64,000 nucleotides of DNA from Promethearchaeia archaeon. GTDB taxonomy: Archaea; Asgardarchaeota; Lokiarchaeia; Sigyniarchaeales; SOKP01. The notes beneath the pieces were generated by a model. It had not been told where the DNA came from. It did no database searches and saw only the letters and a program-made list of their open reading frames with translations. Made by a program: the position numbers and the translations under genes. This document shows positions 29,745 through 38,396 of this stretch, piece after piece; the stretch's first letter is position 1; the number at the start of each line of letters is the position of its first letter. The stretch is from assembly GCA_029856145.1 (NCBI GenBank), contig JAHQWK010000023.1, positions 47,999 to 111,998 of the forward strand, written 5' to 3'.

Positions 29745-30991
29745 TTTTAAAATCAAAAATGAATGTTCAAGAATTAAATACAAAAATAAGAGATGAAGGA
29801 TTTTCTGATAAGAAACCTAATGAAGATATTGCTTATCAAATAACAGAAAAACTTGCTTTCCCCCGGTTAGTTGGTTCAAAAGGGGAGAAGAAAGCTATCC
29901 AAATCATTCTTGATGAATTTAAAAAAGTGGAATATAATACTATCCATCGAGAAAGTTTTAAGACGTCATTCTATAATTGGATTTTCTTAAGATATGCGTT
30001 TATACCAATTGGAATTGGTTTAATTCTATTAGCTGTTTCATTTTTCATAAATTCGTGGCTTACTCTCGGTTTTATTGCTTTAAATATCTTTATGGCTTCA
30101 AAAATTCTTGGATTAGCAACTACGGATAAAATTCATTTATTAAAAGATAGAGAAAAGAATTATGATACAGAAAATATATATGTTGATTTAAAAAGTAAGA
30201 ATGCAAAAGCAACGATTATTTTTATGGGTCATTGGGATTCAAAGTCACAAACCTTTCCCTCATCCATAAGAATTATCATAAGTTTAATTACACTATTAAG
30301 TTTTTTCATAATGCTCCTTATATATCTTATTTTTGCCATAATTGAATTAATATTCTCCTTTAATAATTCTATAGCGGATTTTGTTTTACTTTATTCTAGC
30401 ATTACTTTTGCTATTATCGCTAATCTGAATTATTTCAATAAAACGGGGAATAATTCTCCTGGAGCATACGATAACGCAGCAGCAGTAGGAGTTATTATTG
30501 AGCTTGCTAGATATTTTAAAGAAAATCCACTTGAAAATATAGATCTTATTTGCCTTTGTACAAGTAGTGAAGAACTGAATCTAGGGGGAGCTAAGGATTT
30601 TATTAAAAACCATAAGCATGATTTTGATAAAAAATCGACTTACTTCATTAATTTTGATCTTATAGGTGGTAAAGAATTAATAAAAGTAGTAACTTCATAT
30701 GGAATTCCTCGAAAAGAATCATCGAAAAAGCTTAATGATTTATTTTTAACTAGTGCTAAAGAATTGAACATTAAAGCGAATAAAACATATTTAATTACTG
30801 GTGCATGGTCTGATTATATGCCTATTGTTCAAGAAGGTTTTGAGGCTTGTTGGATTGGTTCTCAACCTGGATTAAAATATGTGCATACGAAGAAAGACGA
30901 TATGAATTTAGTTTCGAAACAAGGAATAAGAAACATCCTTCTATTATGTGTAGACGTAGTAAATAAAATAAATGATGAATTAAATTTGTAA
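29741..30991 (+). CDS. Membrane-anchored M28-family metallopeptidase
   Basis: A 416-residue zinc aminopeptidase with an inserted membrane domain. Metal ligands appear as FMGHWDSKSQ, PGAYDNAAAVG, TSSEELNLGG and NFDLIGG, with the last His in KYVHTKKDD. Hydrophobic segments at ~85-125 (IPIGIGLILLAVSFFI, LTLGFIALNIFMA) and ~175-230 (IIISLITLLSFFIMLLIYLI, and one more) give about four transmembrane helices, the second pair lying within the catalytic fold between the first metal His/Asp and the second Asp. The start overlaps the previous stop (ATGA), so it is coupled to the eIF2B-like gene, though a functional link is not evident. Confidence 0.85.
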   Translation: MILKSKMNVQELNTKIRDEGFSDKKPNEDIAYQITEKLAFPRLVGSKGEKKAIQIILDEFKKVEYNTIHRESFKTSFYNWIFLRYAFIPIGIGLILLAVSFFINSWLTLGFIALNIFMASKILGLATTDKIHLLKDREKNYDTENIYVDLKSKNAKATIIFMGHWDSKSQTFPSSIRIIISLITLLSFFIMLLIYLIFAIIELIFSFNNSIADFVLLYSSITFAIIANLNYFNKTGNNSPGAYDNAAAVGVIIELARYFKENPLENIDLICLCTSSEELNLGGAKDFIKNHKHDFDKKSTYFINFDLIGGKELIKVVTSYGIPRKESSKKLNDLFLTSAKELNIKANKTYLITGAWSDYMPIVQEGFEACWIGSQPGLKYVHTKKDDMNLVSKQGIRNILLLCVDVVNKINDELNL

Positions 30992-31133
30992 TTCAATATT
31001 TTATATTAACTCCCCTATTTTTGATAATGAGACTATAAGAAAGTTTTAAGAAAGATTAAGCATAACTTAATTTTTATCCTAAAATTTATTTAATAAAAAT
31101 TGATTTTTTAAAAAATTTAAGAGTTATTTTAAT

Positions 31134-32123
31134 ATGTTAACTCCAGAACAGATGAAAGAAATTTTAAAAGAAAATGTAATTAATCTTAGGTTTCACGCTC
31201 GTGGTGGACAAGGAGGAGTTACTGCTTCTAACCTATGTGTTGAAGCATTTTATGGTTATGGTGTATGTCAACCCTTATTTGGGGCAGAACGTATGGGATC
31301 TCCTACTGAAAGTTATGTCAGGCTTAGCGGAAATGAAGATTTGGTAAGAACTAATGAGCAAGTTTATGCTCCACACGCAGTTTCTGTATTGGATCCCTCT
31401 CTTTTAGGAGAAGTTGATGTAATAGCGGGGATCGCTCCTGGAGGGTGGCTTATTGTTAATACTACTATGGATCAGGTCTCTATTCAAGAAATTATTGGTC
31501 GAAAAGATATCAATATTGCAACAATAGATGCACTAAACATTGCAATGGAAATTTTTGGTAGAAACATTACAAACACTATCATTTTAGGAGCCTTATTAAG
31601 AGTGGTTCCTATATTTTCCATTGATGCATTAGCAGATGCAATAATGCGTCGATTTAAAGGTGAAATTGCGGGGAAAAATGTTGTTGCTATAAAACAGGCT
31701 TATGAAGAAACTTGTATATATGAAACTCCAGATGCTCCTGCTATTGATTTTACGATTGATACAAAAGTTCCTTGGCAACAAGTATATCCTGGATTGCCTG
31801 GATTTAAAGAACTGGATGATGCGGGAGTATGGTACTGTGATGAAGATGTTATAGAAATTGGGAGTAAGCAAGTAAATACGGGTTCTTGGGGTGAATGGGA
31901 TATGATTTGGGACGAAGAAAAATGTACTGACTGTGCTCAATGCTGGTATATTTGTCCTGATTTCACAATTATTAGAGAAAAAGGAGAAGATGGGCTATGG
32001 CATATGAAGGGTATTGACCAAGCTCATTGTAAATCTTGTCAAAATTGTCTAGAGATCTGTCCTGTTCAAGCTATTACTAAAAAATTAAAACAAGGTCCGG
32101 CTTCATGTGCCGTGCCTGAATGA
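31134..32123 (+). CDS. porG: 2-oxoacid:ferredoxin oxidoreductase, fused gamma-delta subunit
   Basis: Part of the enzyme that oxidatively decarboxylates a 2-oxoacid to acyl-CoA, reducing ferredoxin. Residues ~15-190 are the gamma domain (FHARGGQGGVTASNLCVEA, FGAERMGSPTESYVR); residues ~255-320 are the delta ferredoxin domain with two [4Fe-4S] sites, CTDCAQCWYICP and CKSCQNCLEICP. In many archaea gamma and delta are separate genes; here they are one 329-residue chain. The stop overlaps a potential ATG, and the alpha subunit begins 14 nt later behind a strong AAGGAGG ribosome site. Confidence 0.93.
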   Translation: MLTPEQMKEILKENVINLRFHARGGQGGVTASNLCVEAFYGYGVCQPLFGAERMGSPTESYVRLSGNEDLVRTNEQVYAPHAVSVLDPSLLGEVDVIAGIAPGGWLIVNTTMDQVSIQEIIGRKDINIATIDALNIAMEIFGRNITNTIILGALLRVVPIFSIDALADAIMRRFKGEIAGKNVVAIKQAYEETCIYETPDAPAIDFTIDTKVPWQQVYPGLPGFKELDDAGVWYCDEDVIEIGSKQVNTGSWGEWDMIWDEEKCTDCAQCWYICPDFTIIREKGEDGLWHMKGIDQAHCKSCQNCLEICPVQAITKKLKQGPASCAVPE

Positions 32124-32137
32124 AGGAGGGAAATATT

Positions 32138-33367
32138 ATGAGTATAGAACCGATGAGAATATTTTTTAAAGAAATTAAAGAACCTATCGAAACAACAATG
32201 ATAGGAAATTATGCTGTCGCGGGTGGAGTGACTCAAACAGATCCTGATGTTATTTGTGCTTTTCCTATTACTCCTCAAACTCAATCTGTTGAAGGTTTAT
32301 CTGATGTTGTTCATCACGGAAGATTAAAAGCAGCTTTTGTAAATGTTGAATCAGAATTAGCTGCGATAAGTTATTCAACTGCTGCTTGTGCAGCAGGAGC
32401 AAGATCTTTTACGGCAACAGCAAGTCAAGGTTATTTACTAATGACTGAAGGACTTCCAATGGCTGTAGGATGGAGACTGCCTTTAACAATGATGATTTCT
32501 GCTAGAGCTTTTAATTCACCTAATTTATCTATTTGGAATTCTTGGGAATATACACAAGTTAATTCTGAACTTGGTTGGAATATAATTGTTTCTGAAAATG
32601 TTCAAGAAACTTATGACGCAGCAATCCTTTCAGTCATGATTTCAGAGGAATCATTATTTCCAACTATATTTGTACATGATGGTTTTATAATATCTCATTC
32701 AGTCCAGAAATTAACATTAATCCCAGATGAAACCGTTACAAGAATGACGCCTAAAAAACCAAGAAATACTATTGATCCATCAAGACCAGGAACCTGGGGA
32801 GGTATTGTTACTCCTTCCTATTTTATGGAAGGACGAGCTAAACTAGAAGAAGCTAAACAACCAGTTTTAAGCCAAATGACTGATGTATTCAAAAAATTCA
32901 AAACAGAAACTGGAAGAGAATATAATCTGATTGAAACTTATAATTTGAATAACTCATCTAAAACTGCTTTTTGTACTATGGGTTCATTAAGTGGGAATAT
33001 TATTAGTTGGTTGACAAAAAACAAGGATATTGGTTTAATTAAAATCAGAGCATATCGACCATTTCCATATAAAGAATTACGTAAAATAGTAGAAGAATAT
33101 AATTTAGAAAAATTAATTCTTTTAGAAAAAAGCGATTCACTAAATGGGATGTTACCACCATTTTCAATGTCAATTGCTTCTGCTCTATATCCATTGGGTA
33201 CACTTTTTAGAAGCTTTATTGTTGGTTTAGGCGGAAGAGATGTTACACGAGATGAGTTTGATATAGCAAAAAAGAAAATGGAATCTGTAACAGATATGAA
33301 GGGACAATTATATCAATATCTAGGAGTCAGAGAAACAAAACAAAAAATTTCAGGGGTGAATCAATAA
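32138..33367 (+). CDS. porA: 2-oxoacid:ferredoxin oxidoreductase, alpha subunit
   Basis: The pyrimidine-binding subunit. I move the start from 32120 to the ATG at 32138 because AAGGAGGGA lies just upstream of it, giving 409 residues. The family order is normal: GNYAVAGGVTQTDPDVICAFPITPQT, then VESELAAISYSTAACAAGARSFTATASQG, then the GWNIIVSENVQETYD segment and a C-terminal transketolase-like domain (IKIRAYRPFPYKEL). It lies between the gamma-delta and beta subunits, with no gap before porB. Substrate (pyruvate, other 2-oxoacids) is not resolved. Confidence 0.93.
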   Translation: MSIEPMRIFFKEIKEPIETTMIGNYAVAGGVTQTDPDVICAFPITPQTQSVEGLSDVVHHGRLKAAFVNVESELAAISYSTAACAAGARSFTATASQGYLLMTEGLPMAVGWRLPLTMMISARAFNSPNLSIWNSWEYTQVNSELGWNIIVSENVQETYDAAILSVMISEESLFPTIFVHDGFIISHSVQKLTLIPDETVTRMTPKKPRNTIDPSRPGTWGGIVTPSYFMEGRAKLEEAKQPVLSQMTDVFKKFKTETGREYNLIETYNLNNSSKTAFCTMGSLSGNIISWLTKNKDIGLIKIRAYRPFPYKELRKIVEEYNLEKLILLEKSDSLNGMLPPFSMSIASALYPLGTLFRSFIVGLGGRDVTRDEFDIAKKKMESVTDMKGQLYQYLGVRETKQKISGVNQ

Positions 33368-34456
33368 ATGTCAAAACCAGAGAGGAATATTATAAATTTT
33401 GATGATATCTTAGCCAGAAGTGAAAAATCCAATGTTTTATTTTTCAATTATGATAATGAAGCTTTTATGAATACGGGAATCCAAGAAAGTGGAGGAACAC
33501 CACCCTATGCTTCTACAACAACGGGTCCTGCGGGAGAGAAAATTCCAGGGAAAATAGGTGTAAAACAGGATTTAGTGACTCCATTTGCTTTCTACGGAAC
33601 TAAAAAACTCTTCTTAGCCACAGTAAATCCCGCATATCCAAATGACTTTATGGGAAAAGTAGCCGACGCACTTAAATCAAATGGTTCTGCTTTCATCCAA
33701 GCATATTCTGATTGTATGAGAGGATGGAGACATGCTGCTGCTGATGCCTTAAGTATCTCCAAACTAGCAACTGATTGTGGATATTGGCCTCTTTACACAG
33801 TGAGAGTGGAAGATGGTATACCCATTTTTACTTATTATCGTGGATTAGATATTGATAAAGATAAATTTGTAGAATATCTTAAATCAATGGGTAAGTTCAA
33901 GCATTTATTTAAACCTAAATTTATGGAAAAAGAAATTGATGAGATTATCTATTTAACAGAACAACGAAATAATAAATTGAAAGGATTAATCGATCAATTT
34001 GGTGCTGAAAAACCTATAGATGTCTATAGAGTTAATCGAAAGAAACTCCAACCTCAAATCCATTTACAGCCAGGTCATGGTTTATGTCCTGGATGTGGAG
34101 CTGGGATGGTTTTAAATCAAATGGCAACTGCAGCAACCGCTGTTGCTGATACAAACATAATTTATGTTAATAATACAAGTTGTTCAGAAGTTTCAACTTC
34201 AAAAGATAACGTAACTTCCTGGAATGTTCCTTGGGTTCACCATTTATTTGAATCTGGTGCTACTGTTGCTGAAGCTATCTCAACCGCAAAAAAAATTATG
34301 AAAGCTAAAGATCTTTATAGTCAAGAAATTCCTTGGATCATTCACATAGCAGGAGATGGCTCTACGTATGATATTGGTTTTCAATTCCTTAAAGCTGCAC
34401 TTATAAGAACGAGTAGTTTTGTGGAAATGAATGAGTATTTGAAAAATCAAAAATAA
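33368..34456 (+). CDS. porB: 2-oxoacid:ferredoxin oxidoreductase, beta subunit, circularly permuted
   Basis: The ThDP-binding subunit, but with its halves in reversed order. Residues ~20-200 carry what is normally the C-terminal half (NYDNEAFMNTGIQESGG, ATVNPAYPNDFMGKV, YSDCMRGWRHAA, CGYWPLYTV). Residues ~230-355 carry the normal N-terminal half (GHGLCPGCGAGM, NNTSCSEVSTS, WNVPWVHHLFESG, IAGDGSTYDIGFQFLKAAL), ending just where NYDNEAFMN would normally continue. A linker of about 60 residues joins old C- to old N-terminus. The ThDP motif GDG...N is thus split between the two ends of the chain. Length 362 is about that of a normal PorB plus linker. The alpha stop directly precedes its ATG. Confidence 0.9.
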   Translation: MSKPERNIINFDDILARSEKSNVLFFNYDNEAFMNTGIQESGGTPPYASTTTGPAGEKIPGKIGVKQDLVTPFAFYGTKKLFLATVNPAYPNDFMGKVADALKSNGSAFIQAYSDCMRGWRHAAADALSISKLATDCGYWPLYTVRVEDGIPIFTYYRGLDIDKDKFVEYLKSMGKFKHLFKPKFMEKEIDEIIYLTEQRNNKLKGLIDQFGAEKPIDVYRVNRKKLQPQIHLQPGHGLCPGCGAGMVLNQMATAATAVADTNIIYVNNTSCSEVSTSKDNVTSWNVPWVHHLFESGATVAEAISTAKKIMKAKDLYSQEIPWIIHIAGDGSTYDIGFQFLKAALIRTSSFVEMNEYLKNQK

Positions 34457-34495
34457 ATTTTATTAATTAATCCTTTTTTTCTTTCTGTTTTTATT

Positions 34496-35410
34496 TTAAC
34501 TTTCTTCTAATTTCACGTATAATTTTCTTTTAAATTGAGCGTGATATAATTCACAACGAATGGAGTTTCTGATTATATAACCACTTATTTGAAAAATCGA
34601 ATCTTCTAGAATATAGTCGTGATACATTGATGCTCTACAAGGATATGAATAATGAGCTTTATTTATTTCCTCAATTAAGCTAAATTCATCTTGATTTTCT
34701 TTATTAAAACATTTCAATTTCAATTTTTGAATAATATAGTTAGTTGATCCACATGGAGCGCTCTGTAATATACATGCATCCTCTATTGATCTACCATCAT
34801 TACTCATTAAGATAGATATAATTGGTACTCCTATCCGAAAATGATCTATGAACTCATCAATATAATTCCGTTGTTTTGTTATATGAAATCCTACTTTATT
34901 ATATTGGTCTTCTTCTTTACTTAGTGAACAGAAAGGTTTTGGAAATGCAGCTTGAATATTATATTGTTCAAATTCAAATAAAATCTTAACTTGAAGTTCT
35001 GGAGAAACCCACTTAGGATTTTCAATTGGAACAATTACGGCTTTAACTCCTTTATCTTTCAAATATTCAGGTAATTTGACAAGTAAATTTTTATGGATGC
35101 CAATCACTAATAAAAAGTCAATAGGGGGAATTTCTTCTGGTAAAAAATTGATATTCTCTTCTTCAGCCCTATTAAAATCTCCTCCAACTTTAATATAGAA
35201 ATAAATTTTACTAGCATGACCTTTTAGATATTTACGACATTGAATACAATCTATTTTATTTTCTGATATTTGACAAGCATTGCAAAATTTTAAGTCATTT
35301 ATTAAATGCCCAATGAATTTATTCGCTAATTCTTTGGTTTCAGGTTCTTTACCATAAAAAATTCCTAATTTATAGTCTTTTTTACTTAACATAGATTTAA
35401 CTTTCAACAT
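34496..35410 (-). CDS. DUF166-like conserved archaeal protein
   Basis: A 304-residue protein that looks like DUF166, a family of archaeal proteins without an established role. Supporting motifs are LGIFYGKEPETKELA at the N-terminus, a cysteine cluster CNACQISENKIDCIQCRKYL near residue 45, FPKPFCSL, ILMSNDGRSIEDACI and SAPCGSTNYI, and YPCRASMYHDYI near the C-terminus. The conserved cysteines suggest metal binding or redox chemistry. It is convergent with porB and precedes nothing obvious on its strand. The family call is from memory of its motifs. Confidence 0.65.
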   Translation of the reverse strand: MLKVKSMLSKKDYKLGIFYGKEPETKELANKFIGHLINDLKFCNACQISENKIDCIQCRKYLKGHASKIYFYIKVGGDFNRAEEENINFLPEEIPPIDFLLVIGIHKNLLVKLPEYLKDKGVKAVIVPIENPKWVSPELQVKILFEFEQYNIQAAFPKPFCSLSKEEDQYNKVGFHITKQRNYIDEFIDHFRIGVPIISILMSNDGRSIEDACILQSAPCGSTNYIIQKLKLKCFNKENQDEFSLIEEINKAHYSYPCRASMYHDYILEDSIFQISGYIIRNSIRCELYHAQFKRKLYVKLEES

Positions 35411-35459
35411 ATTTTATTGTATTTTTCATATTAAGGTGTTCTTTAATTAAAAAATTAAA

Positions 35460-35687
35460 TTAAAAAAAAAAATCACAAAAGCATTTTTTAAAATCCTTTA
35501 AGAAAGAATTATTGGTTTTCTCAAATTTAGTATGGTCAAACCATTTAAAATATCTTTGATAAAAGTTTGAATTATCACTATTACTAAAATAATTAGTAAG
35601 AGAATTTTCATAATCGTATAATTTCAAGCTGTTTATTTCTGCGATATTAGTTTTTTGAAAAATTGATAGAATTACGGAATCAGACAT
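35460..35687 (-). CDS. Small hypothetical protein (75 aa), doubtful
   Basis: A 75-residue AT-rich ORF between the DUF166-like gene and the nitronate monooxygenase on the same strand, with a GGGGA a short way upstream of the ATG. It is rich in Phe, Asn, Ser and Lys, ends CFCDFFF, and resembles nothing I know. It could be real or chance. Confidence 0.3.
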   Translation of the reverse strand: MSDSVILSIFQKTNIAEINSLKLYDYENSLTNYFSNSDNSNFYQRYFKWFDHTKFEKTNNSFLKDFKKCFCDFFF

Positions 35688-35720
35688 TTTTTAAGTCCCC
35701 TGTTATTTTTGATCATTATC

Positions 35721-36755
35721 TCAATTTACCATGCAATATGCACTCTTTAGACATTTCTCAGCACTACCCACAATTGAATTAATAATATCTGAGACACTCT
35801 CAATTTCCTCAACCAGTCCACAACTCTGTCCTAAGAGAATAATACCATTCTCAACATCTCCCTTATATGCTTTCTCTAAATTTATTACGCCATCTCTTAT
35901 TACTGACATAGAAGTTTCTCCAGCTCTTTTTTCTGTTTTATTTAAAACAGTAGTGGCATTTCTTGCATAATTATTCTTCAACACACGGGCAGGCCCAAAA
36001 ACTCCTGTAACTAATTTTGTATCAGAAATTGATGAATTTTTAACTTCATTTTTGTAATTTTCATGAAAATCACATTCCATTGACGCAATGAGTCTTGTTC
36101 CCATAGCAATTGCCCCTGCACCCATAGCTAAAGCGGAAGCTAATCCTTCTCCAGTACCATAGCCTCCACAAGCAATCATAGGAATTTCTGGGAATTTTTG
36201 TCTAATTTGTTGTAATAGAATTAATGTGCTTGTATTTTCATAAGATTGATGACCTCCACCTTCATGTCCGGTTGCGACTATCCCATCAACACCATTCTTT
36301 ATCACCTTTTTAGCTAACTCTAAAGAAGGTATTACATGAAAATGCTTAATATTTGATGTTTCTTTTAGAGCCTTAAAATACTTGTTATATAATATTTTTG
36401 GAGATCCTGCGCTTGTAATTAAATAGGTGCATTGGTCTTTGATTTTAGGATTGTCCATTATAAATCTTGGAATTTGCCTACATAATTTTATCGCATCAGG
36501 TTGCAGTGCTGCGGTTCTAATATTCAACCCAAAAGGCTTATCAGTATACTCAACTACTGTTTTCATGCTTTCTTTAATTTGATTTAAAGTAATTCCTTCA
36601 CTTAATGTTACATGGCTTAAAACACCTAAGCCCCCTGCCTCTGAGACCGCAATTGTTAATTTTGTCGTGTAAAAGGGCCCCATGGGTGCTGCAACTATTG
36701 GATGTTTAATACCTAACATTTCAGTTATGTTTGTTTTTATAACCATTTTTTCCAA
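35721..36755 (-). CDS. Nitronate monooxygenase / FabK-type FMN oxidoreductase
   Basis: A TIM-barrel flavoprotein of 344 residues. It opens with HPIVAAPMGPFYTTKLTIAVSEAGGLGVL, has the catalytic-region motif VATGHEGGGHQSYE near residue 165, and the FMN phosphate-binding MIACGGYGTGEGLASALAMGA with MGTRLIASMEC. Related proteins oxidise nitronates or reduce enoyl-ACP/CoA; the sequence cannot separate these. A palindrome TGAATATCTATTCA lies 38 bp upstream of its start, and a better one lies before the divergent crotonase, so both may respond to one fatty-acid-type TetR regulator. Confidence 0.85.
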   Translation of the reverse strand: MEKMVIKTNITEMLGIKHPIVAAPMGPFYTTKLTIAVSEAGGLGVLSHVTLSEGITLNQIKESMKTVVEYTDKPFGLNIRTAALQPDAIKLCRQIPRFIMDNPKIKDQCTYLITSAGSPKILYNKYFKALKETSNIKHFHVIPSLELAKKVIKNGVDGIVATGHEGGGHQSYENTSTLILLQQIRQKFPEIPMIACGGYGTGEGLASALAMGAGAIAMGTRLIASMECDFHENYKNEVKNSSISDTKLVTGVFGPARVLKNNYARNATTVLNKTEKRAGETSMSVIRDGVINLEKAYKGDVENGIILLGQSCGLVEEIESVSDIINSIVGSAEKCLKSAYCMVN

Positions 36756-36792
36756 CCTTTTTTTATTAAATTTTTCTTTATTTTTTATTAAA

Positions 36793-36806
36793 TGAATATC
36801 TATTCA
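36793..36806. promoter_or_regulatory. Palindrome TGAATATCTATTCA, candidate operator
   Basis: A 6+2+6 perfect palindrome 38 bp before the nitronate monooxygenase start. It shares TGAAT/ATTCA half-sites with the larger palindrome at 36965. Confidence 0.45.
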
Positions 36807-36964
36807 GTGTAATATTTATTTGATTTAATAGATATTAAGTTGAATAATCAGCATCATATATAAGTTTAACCAATTCGCCAATATTAGTATAATGTGTATA
36901 TTAAATATGATTTCTATGGGGGATCTTTAAGGAATAAAGGAATTTATCAAATAAATTAAAAATT

Positions 36965-36984
36965 TTGAATGAACAGTCATTCAA
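36965..36984. promoter_or_regulatory. TTGAATGA-acag-TCATTCAA, FadR(TetR)-type operator
   Basis: A perfect 8-bp inverted repeat with a 4-bp spacer, 122 bp before the crotonase start. It matches the TGAATGA-N4-TCATTCA operator of TetR-family FadR regulators of fatty-acid degradation in Bacillus. That fits the crotonase it precedes; the regulator itself is not identified. Confidence 0.6.
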
Positions 36985-37106
36985 TATCAAAGTAGGAGTA
37001 GTATTTGATTTAATCCGTGTTATTAAAAAAAGTAATCCAAATTAATAAATCAATTATCATAAATAAATTCATTAAATTTTTTATTTCTAAAAATTTATGT
37101 TTTTCC

Positions 37107-37874
37107 ATGGTAGTTCTTATAGAAATAGATTATCCTGTTTATACAATTATTATAAATAACCCCGAAGTTAAAAATGCTGTTGATGGCCCTACTGCTAAAG
37201 AGCTTGCTGAGGCTTTTCGAAAATTTGAAAGTGATGACAAAGCTGAAGTTGCAGTGTTATGGGGTGCTAATGGAACATTTTGTTCTGGCGCTAACTTAAA
37301 AGCTATAGCTAAGGGTAATGGAAATCGAATTGAAAAAGATGGAAATGGTCCAATGGGACCTACAAGGATGAGAATATCTAAACCAGTAATTGCGGCAGTA
37401 GCAGGACATGCTGTTGCGGGAGGTCTTGAATTAGCATTATGGTGTGATTTACGAGTTGTAGAGAAAAGTGCGATATTTGGTGTGTTCTGTCGCAGGTTTG
37501 GTGTGCCCTTAATTGATGGCGGAACAGTTCGTTTACCTCGGCTTATTGGTTTAAGTAGAGCACTGGATATGATCCTTACGGGGCGTCCTGTAACTGCTGA
37601 TGAAGCATATTCATGGGGCCTTGCTAATCGAATTGTTGAGGATGGTCAATCAAGACAAGAGGCAGAAAAGTTAGGGAGAGAAATAGCTAAATTTCCAAAA
37701 ATCTGCATGAGAAATGATCGGTTATCCACCTATGATCAATTTGGTTTAAATATAGGTGGTGCTATGGCAAAAGAATTTGAATATGGTTTGAAGACTTTAG
37801 AAAAAGGGGAGTATTTAAGGGGGAGTGAAGCTTTTAGTAAAGGGAAGGGTAAACACGGAACTTTTAATGATTAA
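37107..37874 (+). CDS. Enoyl-CoA hydratase/isomerase (crotonase family)
   Basis: A 255-residue crotonase after moving the start to the ATG at 37107 (MVVLIEIDYPVYTIIINNPE), which aligns with the usual N-terminus; the track's extra 30 residues are low-complexity. The oxyanion-hole segments are GTFCSGANLKAIA and VAGHAVAGGLELALWCDLRV, followed by FCRRFGVPLIDGGTVRLPRLIG. The second segment has a Glu (LELAL), but the residue assignments for hydratase versus isomerase activity are not certain. A FadR-like palindrome lies upstream. A YjbQ gene follows 44 bp later, probably on the same transcript. Confidence 0.92.
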   Translation: MVVLIEIDYPVYTIIINNPEVKNAVDGPTAKELAEAFRKFESDDKAEVAVLWGANGTFCSGANLKAIAKGNGNRIEKDGNGPMGPTRMRISKPVIAAVAGHAVAGGLELALWCDLRVVEKSAIFGVFCRRFGVPLIDGGTVRLPRLIGLSRALDMILTGRPVTADEAYSWGLANRIVEDGQSRQEAEKLGREIAKFPKICMRNDRLSTYDQFGLNIGGAMAKEFEYGLKTLEKGEYLRGSEAFSKGKGKHGTFND

Positions 37875-37918
37875 GAAATAATTTTAAATATCTCAAAATT
37901 ATTTAATTTGGTGATATT

Positions 37919-38335
37919 ATGATTATTTTTGATGAATTTAGGGTAAAAACACCAGAAAGACAAGTATTAATTGATGTAACACATGAAATTGATCAAAGGG
38001 TTAGAGCATATAATGTGAAAGAAGGAGTGTGTCGAGTATACATACCACATACTACTGCGGGCATAACTATTAATGAAAATGCAGATCCTTCTGTTATTAA
38101 AGATATCAGTAATTATTTGAGTAAATTAATCCCAAAAGGGGGTGGATTAGGTTATTCATTTAAACATGGTGAAGGAAATTCTGATGCTCATATTAAATGT
38201 TCATTAACTGGGCATTCGATTGATGTTTTGATTCATGAAAATAGATTGATGCTAGGTACTTGGCAAGGAATATTGCTTACGGAGTATGATGGCCCTAGAA
38301 ACAGGAGAGTTTATATACAAATTCAAGGTGAATAA
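37919..38335 (+). CDS. YjbQ/UPF0047 family protein
   Basis: A 138-residue member of the widely conserved YjbQ family, proposed to have weak thiamine-phosphate synthase activity. Signatures: VYIPHTTAGITINENADP, a central YSFKHGEGNSDAHIKCSLTGHS and the C-terminal GTWQGILLTEYDGPRNRRVYIQIQG. The conserved histidines and the GTWQ motif are all there. It lies 44 bp after the crotonase; no functional link is obvious. Confidence 0.93.
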   Translation: MIIFDEFRVKTPERQVLIDVTHEIDQRVRAYNVKEGVCRVYIPHTTAGITINENADPSVIKDISNYLSKLIPKGGGLGYSFKHGEGNSDAHIKCSLTGHSIDVLIHENRLMLGTWQGILLTEYDGPRNRRVYIQIQGE

Positions 38336-38396
38336 TACTATTAAATAAACATCTACTTAAAGAGTTATATAAAGAAATAAAAAAACAGGTAAAATT

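Larger units (their letters stand above)
36756..37106. promoter_or_regulatory. Divergent regulatory region between nitronate monooxygenase and crotonase
   Basis: A 351-bp region with two related palindromes (36793-36806 and 36965-36984) and no convincing ORF. The track start for the crotonase (GTG at 37017) would place a poorly conserved 30-residue extension here, which I reject. Confidence 0.6.

Noticed and set aside
33368-34456. PorB arrangement as a simple frameshift or fusion of two genes
   Set aside because: Each conserved half occurs once, in one open frame, with a clean start after porA; a fusion of two beta subunits would repeat motifs.
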